A stretch of DNA of 64,000 nucleotides from Streptomyces sp. MspMP-M5 (lineage in GTDB: Bacteria > Actinomycetota > Actinomycetes > Streptomycetales > Streptomycetaceae): NCBI RefSeq assembly GCF_000373585.1, contig NZ_KB891890.1, forward strand, positions 42,766 through 106,765, in the 5' to 3' direction. The notes under the pieces were generated by a model that worked only from the letters and a program-made list of their open reading frames with translations, did not search any database and was not told the DNA's origin. The translations under genes and the position numbers were made by a program. Positions 1 through 8,660 of the stretch are shown in pieces (the stretch's first letter is position 1; each line of letters opens with the position of its first letter).

Positions 1-2
1 AC

Positions 3-1763
3 GCACTGTGCGACGCGGTGGACGGCAACCCGCTCCGGCTGCGGCGCATCGCCCTGTCGGCCGCGACCGGCAAGGGACTGCCCGGCATCGCCGATCTCCC
101 CGAACTGCTTCCCGCGCTGCTGAACAAGCTCCGGCCGCAGGAGCGCGACCTGCTGTACCTGCTCGGCTCGCTGTCCGGCGCCGAGTTGGCCCCCCGGCAT
201 CTCAGTGATCTGCTCGGCCGGCCGGACACCGGCGCGCTCGCCGACGGTCTGGTGCGACACGGCCTGCTGCTCGCTTCGGAGACCGGCTACAGCTGTCCGC
301 CGGATGTCGCCGAGTGCGTGCTGAACATGCGGAAGACGGAGTTTCCCGCCGATCGGCTCTGCCGGGCGCTCACCGCGTGGGTCGAGGCGAGGGACACCGC
401 TCCGGACGACGTCGCGGCGCACTTCCAGGCCCTGGATGTCGCGGTGCTGCGGGCGGAGCGGAGCGGACACGCGCAGCTCGGCGCGGCGCTGGCCCGTGCG
501 GCCTCGCCGAAGCTGGCGCTGTCCCGGCAGTTCGACGCGTGGGGCAGCCTGCTCGGAGTCGGTTGGGCAGCGGCGAAGAGCGCGGGGGACAAGGAGGGTG
601 AGGAGTTCTTCCTGCGCGAGGCCCGCACCCGCCGGAAGGCGATCGGGCGGGCCGCGCAGACGACGGCCCTGGTGCTCGAGGCGGAGGTGCTGTGGCGGGA
701 ACTCACCGCCCTGCACGCGCATTCGGCGGCCCACCAGGTCGCCGGCGCCGCGTCGACCATCACCCCGTCGGCCGCGGCGCCCCCGGTCCACCCGGTCCAC
801 CCGTTCACCCCGACGCACGGCGCGGTGCACACGCAGGCCGTCACCCACCCGACCGCCGCCACGTCCGCCGCTTCGGCTCCCACGCACACAGCCATGCCCG
901 CCCACGTGGCGAGGCCGGTGGTCGACCTCTCCCATCCCTCCGCGCAGCCGCCCGTCGCCGCCCACGTGTCCAGCGCACACTCCGCCGCACCGATACCCCA
1001 GCGGGTCGACCTCTCGGCGGCGCACCCTTCCGCTGCCCACTCGACGCACGCCGTGAGCACCACCACGTCCGCGACGAGCACAGGCCACACGGCACTCACC
1101 GCCGCCGGTGCGGCGGGTGCCAAGGGCGGAATATCGGCACTCGCCGTCGCCTGCACGCTCGGCTTCGTAGCCGTGCTGGGCGTGGGTGCCGCCGTCTATG
1201 CGAACGACCAGCCGAACCCGTCTCCAGCCGTCACGTCGAACTCCGTCAGTACGCCGAACCTGAGCGACGACACCTCGCCCACCGACACCCCCTCGCCCAC
1301 CGACACCCCTTCGCCCACCGACAGCCCTTCGCCCACCGACACCCCCTCGCCCACCGTCGATCCCGTGTGCGCGACAGTGCTCCCGCAGCTGACATCAGGG
1401 GCCAAGCAGTACGGCACCGATGCCGACGCCGAGGACGCCGCGTTCCACTCGTACAACAGCGCTGTGAGCGCCTACAACTCGGGCGCGACGTCCACCGCTC
1501 CCGACAACAGCAATTTGCTCTCCGGCGCCAACGCCGTCGTCAGTGACCTGAACTCCATCGAGTCCACGTTGCAACAGGCCATTTCGGAAGCTCAGGACAG
1601 CTCCGTGGAAGCGGACTTCAAGAGCATGCTGACCGCCGTTCAGCAGATACGGAGTCAGTACCAGTCATTCGCCAATATGTCCAGCAGCACGATTGACACA
1701 TCAAGTCCGAGTTCGGCGATGGGATCTGCCATAGACAGCCTGCGGACCGACTGTGGCGGCTGA
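3..1763 (+). CDS. Membrane-anchored STAND/NB-ARC-type protein, C-terminal part (5' end outside window)
   Basis: The frame is open from the left edge, so the N-terminus and any P-loop lie outside. The first residues (LCDAVDGNPLRLRR) resemble the GxP helix that closes an NB-ARC/STAND ATPase module. About 230 mostly helical residues follow. Bases 712-1110 encode a His/Ala/Pro/Thr-rich linker. Next come one hydrophobic membrane segment (about 1126-1203), a Thr-Pro-Ser stalk of tandem repeats and an approximately 130-residue C-terminal domain with two cysteines, probably outside the cell. The GTG at 18 is in frame but lies inside the ATPase motif, so it is unlikely to be the true start. The next gene starts 33 bases downstream and carries a RHIM-like motif, suggesting a sensor/adaptor pair. 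The STAND assignment is inferred from the remnant motif; the effector or sensor domain is not visible. Confidence 0.7.
   Translation, partial: ALCDAVDGNPLRLRRIALSAATGKGLPGIADLPELLPALLNKLRPQERDLLYLLGSLSGAELAPRHLSDLLGRPDTGALADGLVRHGLLLASETGYSCPPDVAECVLNMRKTEFPADRLCRALTAWVEARDTAPDDVAAHFQALDVAVLRAERSGHAQLGAALARAASPKLALSRQFDAWGSLLGVGWAAAKSAGDKEGEEFFLREARTRRKAIGRAAQTTALVLEAEVLWRELTALHAHSAAHQVAGAASTITPSAAAPPVHPVHPFTPTHGAVHTQAVTHPTAATSAASAPTHTAMPAHVARPVVDLSHPSAQPPVAAHVSSAHSAAPIPQRVDLSAAHPSAAHSTHAVSTTTSATSTGHTALTAAGAAGAKGGISALAVACTLGFVAVLGVGAAVYANDQPNPSPAVTSNSVSTPNLSDDTSPTDTPSPTDTPSPTDSPSPTDTPSPTVDPVCATVLPQLTSGAKQYGTDADAEDAAFHSYNSAVSAYNSGATSTAPDNSNLLSGANAVVSDLNSIESTLQQAISEAQDSSVEADFKSMLTAVQQIRSQYQSFANMSSSTIDTSSPSSAMGSAIDSLRTDCGG
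1275..1364 (+). repeat. Five 18-bp tandem repeats encoding a Pro/Thr stalk
   Basis: The unit tcgcccaccgacaccccc occurs five times head to tail; the fifth copy diverges at its end. Each unit encodes SPTDTP. The array follows the membrane segment of the STAND-like protein, so it probably forms an extended extracytoplasmic spacer that can change length by replication slippage. Confidence 0.9.
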
Positions 1764-1795
1764 CGTACCCCGCTTTCCCTCAAGAAAGGCCGATC

Positions 1796-2011
1796 ATGCC
1801 CGCAGAATCCACACACGGAGACATCCACACCGGGGACGTCTCCGGCATCTTCGTCGTAGGAGACAACAACCGCGTGACGAACACGAAGCGTCCCCCCGAG
1901 CAGCCGCAGCAGCAGAACTCGGCGGAGGACCAGGCAGCCGTCTTCGCGGTCGAACACGGCACCATGCACGTCACGTACAACGCCGCAGCCGAGCCTGAGG
2001 CGGAAGGCTGA
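1796..2011 (+). CDS. Small protein with a RHIM/amyloid-signalling-like motif
   Basis: A 71-residue protein without signal peptide or membrane segment. Residues 8-28 contain GDIHTGDVSG followed by VVGDNNRVT. The VxVGDNNxxT pattern closely resembles the core of animal RHIM motifs (as in RIPK3) and the bacterial amyloid signalling motifs described beside NLR-type genes. The rest is polar, with a Gln/Pro stretch (QPQQQ) and an acidic tail. It starts 33 bases after the STAND-like gene and ends just before a strong terminator, so the two are probably one transcript. Proposed role: adaptor or effector module that polymerises when the STAND protein is activated. This is inference; short Gly-Asp-Asn repeats also occur in unrelated beta-rich proteins. 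Confidence 0.6.
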   Translation: MPAESTHGDIHTGDVSGIFVVGDNNRVTNTKRPPEQPQQQNSAEDQAAVFAVEHGTMHVTYNAAAEPEAEG

Positions 2012-2020
2012 GAAACGCCG

Positions 2021-2051
2021 CGTGCCCCGGCCGATGATCGGCCGGGGCACG
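2021..2051. terminator. Bidirectional terminator between convergent genes
   Basis: A perfect 13-bp GC-rich inverted repeat (cgtgccccggccg at 2021-2033 and its complement at 2039-2051) with a 5-base loop. It sits between the stop of the RHIM-like gene and the stop of the convergent FHA gene. Confidence 0.85.
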
Positions 2052-2066
2052 TACCCTGCGATCCGC

Positions 2067-2861
2067 TCAGTCCTTGTCGGCCAGCAACTCCAGGTCCTGA
2101 GCACTCAGCGTCGCCGTCTTCAGCAGTTCCCTGATCAGGTTGACACTGAGTGTCGAGCCGACCGGCTCGCCGACCTCGTCGCGCAGCAGTCCGCGCACGC
2201 CCCGGCGGTGCAGCCGTTCGCGCACGTCCTCGACCGTGTTCGCGACCGACTTGTAGGTCCAGGACTTGGTCACGTAAGGGGAGGCGTTGACCAGACGGGC
2301 CGTGTCCTCCCAGGCCAGTGGGAGCGGGAAGGCGTCGTGGCCCTCCAGGTAGCGCCGGGCGAGCGCGGTGAGCACCAGCCGCTCCTGCGGGGAGAGTTCG
2401 TAGACCGTCTCGGGATCGACGGTCTCCGCACCGCTCGTGGAGCGGGGGTTCCGGTCGTCCTCGTCCACGACGCGGACCTCCACCAGGTGGGAACGCCGCT
2501 TGGACGAGTTGATCACCAGCGGGGTGTACCCGGACTCGATGAGCCGCTTGTGGCCGGTGAGCATCAGCACGCCGTCGGGCAGTTCGATCGGCAGATTGCC
2601 GGTGTTGAGCAGCCACCAGTCGCCGTCCGTGGCCGTGCAGGTGAACACGCCGTGCCGACGGCTGACGGTCGGGTCGTCGACACCGACCGGCACATGCACG
2701 TCCTCGCGGTCGCGCCCGAACAGCAGCGTGTACCGGCGCGGCGGCACGGCGTACCCGCCCTCCGGACCCAGTACGAAGATCGTCCCCGGCGGCGCCGAGG
2801 GCACCCTGTCGGAGGGACTGCCCGGCGGCAGCATCTGGGGTGGAAAGTTTCCGTGCGCCAT
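2067..2861 (-). CDS. FHA-domain protein with C-terminal winged-helix-like region
   Basis: 264 residues. A Pro-rich N-terminus is followed by a forkhead-associated domain (about residues 25-110) with the conserved GRD and SRRHG motifs that bind phosphothreonine. The C-terminal half begins with ELSPQERLVLTALARRYLEG and continues as a helical region resembling the wHTH attached to FHA domains in actinobacterial signalling proteins. The ATG at 2861 has a GGAGG ten bases upstream; a much longer open frame exists upstream but it crosses the divergent kinase gene. It is divergent from the Ser/Thr kinase at 3033, a probable source of its phosphorylated ligand. The domain is firm; the partner is inferred. 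Confidence 0.85.
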   Translation of the reverse strand: MAHGNFPPQMLPPGSPSDRVPSAPPGTIFVLGPEGGYAVPPRRYTLLFGRDREDVHVPVGVDDPTVSRRHGVFTCTATDGDWWLLNTGNLPIELPDGVLMLTGHKRLIESGYTPLVINSSKRRSHLVEVRVVDEDDRNPRSTSGAETVDPETVYELSPQERLVLTALARRYLEGHDAFPLPLAWEDTARLVNASPYVTKSWTYKSVANTVEDVRERLHRRGVRGLLRDEVGEPVGSTLSVNLIRELLKTATLSAQDLELLADKD

Positions 2862-3032
2862 CTCACATACCTCCGGCTCGGCTCGCGTCAGCGTAGGAGC
2901 GCACCGCGAGGACCGGTCCTCCCACAGATGTGTACGCCGGGCAAGGGCGCGTTCGCCGCCAACCCCTGTTGCCCTGCCCCTACTTGCTCGATAGCCTGCC
3001 CGCCGTGAGCGCGAGCGGCCGGGGAACTGCTG

Positions 3033-4661
3033 ATGATGGATAGCACGATCGCCGAACCGCTCAGCGCGGACGATCCGCAGGAGATCGGCAGCTTCACCAT
3101 CATCGGCCTGCTCGGCGTCGGCGGCATGGGCGAGGTCTATCTCGGGGCGTCCGACAAGGGCTACGCCGCGGTCAAGCGCGTCCGGCCACGGTTGGTCTCC
3201 AGCGAGCGCTTCGAACGCGAGGTCGGCATCCTCTACCGTGTGCCGGCCGGGGTCGGGCCGCGGGTACTGGCGAGCGACGGCACTGCGGAACGTCCCTGGT
3301 TCGCCACCGAGTACGTGCCCGGACTCACCGTGGACGAGGCGGTCCGGCTGCGCGGCCCGCTGCCTGCCGAGGCGCTGTGGCTGCTGCTGGCCGAGGCAGC
3401 AACTCAGCTGTCGGCCGTGCACGCGTTCGGGATCGTGCACCGTGACGTCAAGCCCGGCAACGTCATACTGGTGCGGGACGGCGTGAAGCTGATCGACTTC
3501 GGCATCGCGCGCGCCGCGGACCAGGCGAGGCTCACCAAGAGCGGTGGCAGCTACGGTACGCAGGGATTCTCGGCACCGGAACAGCAGGCCGGGGACGAGG
3601 ACGTGGACGCGCCCGCGGACGTCTACTCGCTCGGCGCGCTCGTGCTCTACGCGGCTTCGGGCCGCACGCCCGGTGTCGTCCCCGACGTCGAGCCGCTGCG
3701 TGCCGTGGACGCCGACCTCGCCGCCGTCATCGGGTCCTGTCTCGCGACCGGCCCCGGAGCCCGCCCCACCGCCGGCGAGGTGGTCCAGGCGGCCCGCGCA
3801 CACCTGCCTGACCCTCCGCCCTCCTGGCCTTCCGAGGTCATGTCACGCATCGCCTTACGACGTGCCTTCGCCGCGACGCCGGTCGGCAAGTTGGAGACCG
3901 TCCCGCCACCGGACCTGGATGCGGATCCGACGCCTGAGACCGCGCCCCCGTCCGCCGCGTCACCTCGCCACCCGCGCAGACGCCTGCCCCTGCTCCCGGC
4001 CGCCGCGGTGATCGCCCTCGGCGCCGTCGCAGCGTTCGTACTCCTCCCGCCCACTTCCCGGCACAACGGCGCTGCGCATCCGTCCGGCAGCGCGTCGGTC
4101 AGCGTCGAGCCCGTGCCCGGGGCGACCCGAACGTCCTCCGCGAGCCCAAGCCGTTCGGCCTCGCCCACCGCGGAGTCCGGACGCCCGACGCCGGTCCGCC
4201 CGGCCGGCACGGACACGGCCGTCCCGTCGAGCGCGCCCAGCGCGCGTTCGCCCTCCGGCCCCGCCGCGACCGCCGCGTCCCCAACAGCCGCCACCCGCGT
4301 CACCTCGTCGTCGATCAGTGGGATCAACGGCAGCGACGACCCGGCACAGGTCAAGGGCTCCGAGGCGGACACCTCCTGGGTCGGCAACGACGCCGCCTGC
4401 TCCGCCTGGCTGGACGACAACGGCTCCGGCGAGCTGGCAGGCGTGCTCAATACCTCCCTGAACCAAAGCTGCGCCGCCGAGCTCTACCGCAGCGACGGCA
4501 TCGCGTACACGTTCCATGCCTCCTGGGGCGCCGCGAAGACAAGTTTCCTCTCGGACGTCGGCCACACGATGTGGATCTGCGTCTGGAACGCGAGCGACCG
4601 ATCCGGCGAGCAGTGCTCCGCCCGCTTCGGCATGAACGGCGGCACCCCAGTCAAGAAGTGA
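3033..4661 (+). CDS. Transmembrane Ser/Thr protein kinase (PknB-like)
   Basis: 542 residues. An N-terminal Hanks-type kinase domain (about 20-265) has the glycine loop GVGGMGEVYLG, the lysine in AAVKRV, the catalytic loop HRDVKPGNVI and DFGIARA, so it should be active. A membrane helix at about 318-338 is followed by a Ser/Thr/Pro-rich spacer and a C-terminal extracytoplasmic domain of about 110 residues with several cysteines (ACSAW, QSCAAE, WICVW, EQCSA), probably disulphide-bonded and ligand-sensing. No PASTA repeats are present. ATG codons lie at 3033 and 3036; the first is used. Divergent from the FHA gene, with 171 bases between them that must hold both promoters. Confidence 0.9.
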   Translation: MMDSTIAEPLSADDPQEIGSFTIIGLLGVGGMGEVYLGASDKGYAAVKRVRPRLVSSERFEREVGILYRVPAGVGPRVLASDGTAERPWFATEYVPGLTVDEAVRLRGPLPAEALWLLLAEAATQLSAVHAFGIVHRDVKPGNVILVRDGVKLIDFGIARAADQARLTKSGGSYGTQGFSAPEQQAGDEDVDAPADVYSLGALVLYAASGRTPGVVPDVEPLRAVDADLAAVIGSCLATGPGARPTAGEVVQAARAHLPDPPPSWPSEVMSRIALRRAFAATPVGKLETVPPPDLDADPTPETAPPSAASPRHPRRRLPLLPAAAVIALGAVAAFVLLPPTSRHNGAAHPSGSASVSVEPVPGATRTSSASPSRSASPTAESGRPTPVRPAGTDTAVPSSAPSARSPSGPAATAASPTAATRVTSSSISGINGSDDPAQVKGSEADTSWVGNDAACSAWLDDNGSGELAGVLNTSLNQSCAAELYRSDGIAYTFHASWGAAKTSFLSDVGHTMWICVWNASDRSGEQCSARFGMNGGTPVKK

Positions 4662-4882
4662 AACAAACGGCACAACCCGTGGGCCTCCCGAGCCGCAAGG
4701 GAGGCTGCTCGCCGGTCCGAACGAGTCGGAGCGGAAGAGCGGAAGAGGGGCCTCACCAACCTCGTCGCGTTCACCGGTACGTACCACGCCTCCGGGAACG
4801 GCAACCGCGTCACCCTCGACGCGCACCGGATACTGCGGCGCTCGCCACCGCGTGGGCGGGTGCGCACCGTGACCTGCCGGGT

Positions 4883-4962
4883 GGGGCGCCCTCCCGGGGG
4901 AGTGAACGAGGGCGCCCCGGTCCGGGGGCGGCCCGCCAGGGGTACGGGCGGGCCGCCCCCGG
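4883..4962. terminator. Double hairpin terminator between convergent genes
   Basis: Two successive perfect inverted repeats: an 11-bp stem (4883-4893 with 4908-4918) and a 16-bp stem (4922-4937 with 4947-4962). They separate the kinase gene from the convergent secreted-protein gene at 4997, and probably stop transcription from both sides. Confidence 0.85.
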
Positions 4963-4996
4963 CCGTGTGGGGCCGGTCAGTTGGGCCGCACAGGGA

Positions 4997-5506
4997 TCAG
5001 GGGCGGGTGAACTTCACGTAGCCGCCGTTGTCCGGGCGGTCGAACCAGCCACGGAAGGCCCAGTTGATGTAGCCGCCATCGCCCTTGTTCGTGAACTCGC
5101 CGTCCTCGAACACCCAGATGCCGTAGACGACGCCGTCGTAGGTGGCGGAACCGTAGAGCTTCACGCCGTTGAGGTGGTCCTCGTAGCCCTGGCTGAGGTT
5201 CATCACCATGACGTTGTACTGGCCACCGGCGGCGTAGAACGCCGACTCCCGGAGGTTTTTGACGAAGCCTTCGCGGTTCTGGGCGGTCTTTATCGACGCC
5301 TCGATCTTGTTGGCGATGCCGAGCACGTCGATGTTGAAGTTCAGGTTGGCGTTGGCGCCGACGTCGACCGGCGAGTCGCCGGCCGCTGCCGCGGCGGCGA
5401 CCGGGGCGGCCGTGGCGGTTGCCGGGAAGGCGGCACCCGCAACGGTGAGCGCGGCGCCCAGGGCCACCGCTGCCACGCTCTTCTTCAGAACGGCCGAAGT
5501 GGACAT
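4997..5506 (-). CDS. Secreted protein of unknown function
   Basis: 169 residues with a clear Sec signal peptide: KKS near the N-terminus, a hydrophobic core ALGAALTVAGAAF and probable cleavage after an Ala-rich ATATAAPVAA stretch. The mature part has an N-terminal helical segment (NKIEASIKTAQNREGFVKNL) and a C-terminal aromatic- and Gly-rich region with WVFEDGEFTNKGDGGYINW and WFDRPDNGG. I do not recognise the family. It has its own terminator downstream and a 317-base upstream region shared with the divergent SARP gene. Confidence 0.8.
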   Translation of the reverse strand: MSTSAVLKKSVAAVALGAALTVAGAAFPATATAAPVAAAAAAGDSPVDVGANANLNFNIDVLGIANKIEASIKTAQNREGFVKNLRESAFYAAGGQYNVMVMNLSQGYEDHLNGVKLYGSATYDGVVYGIWVFEDGEFTNKGDGGYINWAFRGWFDRPDNGGYVKFTRP

Positions 5507-5823
5507 GTCTCTCCTCGATCAATGGGGGGCGGTCTTCTCCGCGGGTACGGAGAGCGGGCCGGGGCTGCGGGAAGAACCGCCGCTCCGGCGTGGACATCAG
5601 ACTCGGCCGGGCCGCTCACGAATGGCTCATATCGCGCTCATGCGGCCCGTTTTCCGCCATCGGGCCGCATCGGACTCGGTTACGGTCGCATCCGGACGCA
5701 CCGGACATGTCCGCATCGTGAGATGAGATACGGGGTGGTCATCCCCATCCGGAGTTCCATGGTCTTTACTTCGCAAGGGCGTTCAGCGCGCGCCCCGTTC
5801 AGCGATATGCACAAGAGGGCACG
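5507..5823. promoter_or_regulatory. Divergent control region, secreted protein/SARP
   Basis: 317 bases without a gene, between two divergent starts, so both promoters should lie here. The only clear element is a perfect 12-bp palindrome cggacatgtccg (5702-5713), about 110 bases before the SARP start. Its binding protein is unknown, and no paired heptamer repeats typical of SARP operators stand out. Confidence 0.4.
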
Positions 5824-7758
5824 ATGGTTCAGTTGCGGCTCCTAGGGCCGGTGGAGATCGAGACGGACCAGGGCCTGTCACTGGCTCTGGGGGCGGGCCG
5901 GATCCGTACCGTGGCCGCGCTGCTGATCAGCGAGGTCAACCAGGCGGTCCCGGTGAACCGGCTGATCGACCTGGCATGGGACGGGGATCCGCCGGCCCGG
6001 GCACGGGGCGTGATCCACAACCACGTACACCGGCTACGGCAGTTGCTGGCGGGACACGCCGAACTCTCCACGCGGGGGCAGGGATACGTACTGCTCGCCG
6101 ATCCCGGCTCGGTGGACGTCCACCGCTTCCGGAGCCTGGTCACCGGCGCCCGGGACGCCGAACCCCGGGTGACCGTCTCGATGCTGCGTCAGGCCCTGGG
6201 CCTGTGGCGCGGCGAGGCGCTGGCGGACGTGCCCGGCGAGCGGGTGCGCAAGACGCTGGGCACCGGCCTGTCGCAGGCGCGGCTGGCTGCGCTCCAGGAG
6301 CTCGGTGGACGGCTGATGCTGCTCGGACGGTACGGGGAGCTGGTCACGGAGTTGGCCGGGTGGATCGTGGAGCATCCGCTGCACGAGGAGCTGACCGCGC
6401 TGCTGATGCGGGCCCTCCAGGCGAACGGCCGGCAGGCCGAGGCCCTCGACCACTACCACCGGGCCCGGCGCCATCTGAAGGACCAGCTGGGCATCGACCC
6501 CGGCCCCGCGCTCAGCGCGGCCTACCTGGCGGTCCTCGGGGGCGGTCGCGGCCCCGCGCCGGCCGCCGCCGGCCGCCCCAAGTCCGCAGCACGGAACCGG
6601 GCACCGGCCGCGCCGGCGCACGCGGGGCCGGAGCCGGAGCGGTACGTCGCCCCGTACGTCTGCGATCACCGGCCCGGCCCCCCGCCCCGCCTCGCCCAAC
6701 TTCCCCCCGCAGTAGCGGACTTCTGCGGCCGCGACCGGGAACTCGCGGTGCTGGACCAGTATCTGGAACGGGTGCCGCGGCCCGCGTGCCTGGTGCTCGC
6801 CGGTACGGGCGGTGCCGGTAAGACCACCCTCGCCGTGCAGTGGGCGCACCGCCACAAGGCGGAGTTCCCCGACGGGCAGCTCTTCGCGGACCTGCGGGGA
6901 TTCGAGCGACCCCCGATGCGGCCAGGCACCGTCCTCACGGCCTTCCTCCGGGCGTTGGGCGTCCCGGAGGCGGAGATCCCCGAGTCCGTGCCGGAGGCGT
7001 CGGCGCTCTACCGTTCCCTGCTCGCCGGCCGGCGGATGCTCGTTCTGCTGGACAACGCCGGCACCCCCGAGCAGGCACGCCCTCTCTTGCCCGTGGCGTC
7101 GGGTTGCCTGGCGGTGGTGACCAGCCGACGGCGGCTGAGCGGACTGGTGGTGCGGGACGGAGCCGCACTGGTCAGGGTGGGGCCGCTCACCTCGCAGGAG
7201 TCGCTGGAGTTGCTGGGCAATGCGCTGGGGCGGCAGCGCGTCGAGGCGGATGCGGCGGCGGCCGGGGCACTGGTCGAGCGGTGCGACCGGCTGCCGCTGG
7301 CGCTGCGGATCGCCGCGGCCCGGCTGATGGCGCACCCCGAGTGGTCGTTGGCATGCTGGACGAAGAAGCTGGCCGATGAGCGCCGCCGGTTGCAGGAACT
7401 GTCCGCGCACGACGACCTGGGCGTGGAGGCGTGCCTCTATCTCAGCTATCGCGCCCTGTCGAGCGCCGCCGCCCGGCTCTTCCGCTTCCTCGGTCTGCAC
7501 CCCGGCCCCTGTGTGGAGGTCCAGGACGCCGGTGTGCTGGCCGGCCGGGATGTCGAGCGCACGCGCCGTCACCTCGCCGAGCTGTGCGACGCCCACCTCC
7601 TCGAAGAACACGCCGAGGGGCACTATGTGCGGTCCGAGATGGTGCGCATCTACGCCGCGCAGCGCGTCGAGGCGGAGGAGCCGCAGTCCGCCCGCGACCA
7701 GGCCGTGCGGCGACTCCTCGCCCACTTCGCCCAGCACCGGGGCCCCTCCTGCCGATGA
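5824..7758 (+). CDS. AfsR/SARP-family transcriptional regulator with NB-ARC domain
   Basis: 644 residues. The N-terminal winged-helix DNA-binding domain (MVQLRLLGPVEI to about 90) is followed by a bacterial transcriptional activation domain (about 95-240), an Ala/Pro linker and an NB-ARC ATPase with the P-loop GTGGAGKTTLA (about 326-336), Walker B RRMLVLLDNAG and a GxP motif CDRLPLALRI. The TPR region found in full-length AfsR is absent. Such proteins activate secondary-metabolite or differentiation genes. No biosynthetic cluster is visible next to it, so the target is unknown. Confidence 0.9.
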   Translation: MVQLRLLGPVEIETDQGLSLALGAGRIRTVAALLISEVNQAVPVNRLIDLAWDGDPPARARGVIHNHVHRLRQLLAGHAELSTRGQGYVLLADPGSVDVHRFRSLVTGARDAEPRVTVSMLRQALGLWRGEALADVPGERVRKTLGTGLSQARLAALQELGGRLMLLGRYGELVTELAGWIVEHPLHEELTALLMRALQANGRQAEALDHYHRARRHLKDQLGIDPGPALSAAYLAVLGGGRGPAPAAAGRPKSAARNRAPAAPAHAGPEPERYVAPYVCDHRPGPPPRLAQLPPAVADFCGRDRELAVLDQYLERVPRPACLVLAGTGGAGKTTLAVQWAHRHKAEFPDGQLFADLRGFERPPMRPGTVLTAFLRALGVPEAEIPESVPEASALYRSLLAGRRMLVLLDNAGTPEQARPLLPVASGCLAVVTSRRRLSGLVVRDGAALVRVGPLTSQESLELLGNALGRQRVEADAAAAGALVERCDRLPLALRIAAARLMAHPEWSLACWTKKLADERRRLQELSAHDDLGVEACLYLSYRALSSAAARLFRFLGLHPGPCVEVQDAGVLAGRDVERTRRHLAELCDAHLLEEHAEGHYVRSEMVRIYAAQRVEAEEPQSARDQAVRRLLAHFAQHRGPSCR

Positions 7759-7837
7759 CGGGGCCGGCGGCGCTGATCACTGTCGGAACCGTTCGCCGAC
7801 TCCCACCCTTCATGGCGCTGCTCTGAACGCTCGCAGG

Positions 7838-7883
7838 AACGAAAGAACGCCCCTGCCATCCTCGGCAGGGGCGTTCCTTCGTT
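7838..7883. terminator. Bidirectional terminator between SARP and HAD genes
   Basis: A 20-bp stem with one mismatch (7838-7857 with 7864-7883) around a 6-base loop. It lies three bases beyond the TGA at 7886-7888 that would end the HAD gene if its G run were one base shorter. Confidence 0.85.
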
Positions 7884-7885
7884 GC

Positions 7886-8576
7886 TCAGCGGACCGTGGG
7901 GGGGGGGGACCGTGCCCTCTCCCAGTTTCCCGGCCCAGTCGAGCAGTTCGGGTTCGGCCAGGCTGGTGCCCAGCCAGTCGTGGTCGAGGTCGTCTTCTGG
8001 GAGGGACGGTACGACTGCGACGTAGAGCCCGGCGGCGCGCGCCGAGGCGATGCCTGTGGCCGAGTCCTCGAAGGCGACGGCGCGCTTGGGAGGCGTACCG
8101 AGTGCCTGGCATGCGGTGAGGTAGAGCTCTGGTGCGGGCTTGGGGGAGTGCACTTCGTCGGCGGCGAAGGAGTGGGTGAAGTAGTCGGTGAGACCGGCCG
8201 ACCACAGTGCCGCGTCCAGCAGTTCCCGGGGGCTGTTGCTGGCTACGGCGATGGGTACGGCTGCCCGGCAGGCGCGTACCAGTTCCGCTGCCCCGGGGAG
8301 GGCCGCGGCGCCTCGGGCAAGCTCCTTGCGGACTCTTTCGAGGAGCTCGGCGGCGAGTTCGGTACCGGCGCCGGGGCACCCGAGATACTGGGCCATGGCC
8401 TCTCCGGCGGCCTCCACGGTGCGGCCGATGACCAGGGCTTTCTGTTCGGGGCCGAAGGGATGGCCGTGCGCCGCGAAGATGGCCGTTTCCGCAACGGTCC
8501 AGCAGGGTTCGGTGTTGACCAGCAGACCGTCGCAGTCGAAGACCACGGCCTCGGTGCTGGTGGGGAGCGAGCACAT
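7886..8576 (-). CDS. HAD-superfamily phosphatase (PGM-like), frame shifted at its last codons
   Basis: About 229 residues, the usual length for beta-phosphoglucomutase-type HAD hydrolases. Motifs: VVFDCDGLL (nucleophile DxD), VASNSPREL (motif II), HSPKPAPELY (motif III Lys) and AFEDSATG (motif IV acids). The gene contains a run of 11 G (7898-7908) near its 3' end. As written, the frame runs on antisense through a terminator and into the SARP gene, to 7650. With 10 G it would end ...GTVPPPTVR at 7886, directly before the hairpin, which is far more plausible. The run may be a sequencing error or a slippage site. It probably dephosphorylates a small sugar or nucleotide phosphate; the substrate is unknown. 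Confidence 0.8.
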
Positions 8577-8660
8577 GCAGATGTCCTATCGCTTCGGGTG
8601 ACGTACGGGTTGCCCGTTCGGCGGCCGTCGGTGGCCTTGCGGTGGTGCCGAACCGGTGCC

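Noticed and set aside
2067..3803. Very long minus-strand frame covering the FHA gene and the kinase gene
   Set aside because: Only the part below 2861 has FHA sequence and a ribosome site; the rest is antisense to an unmistakable kinase domain.
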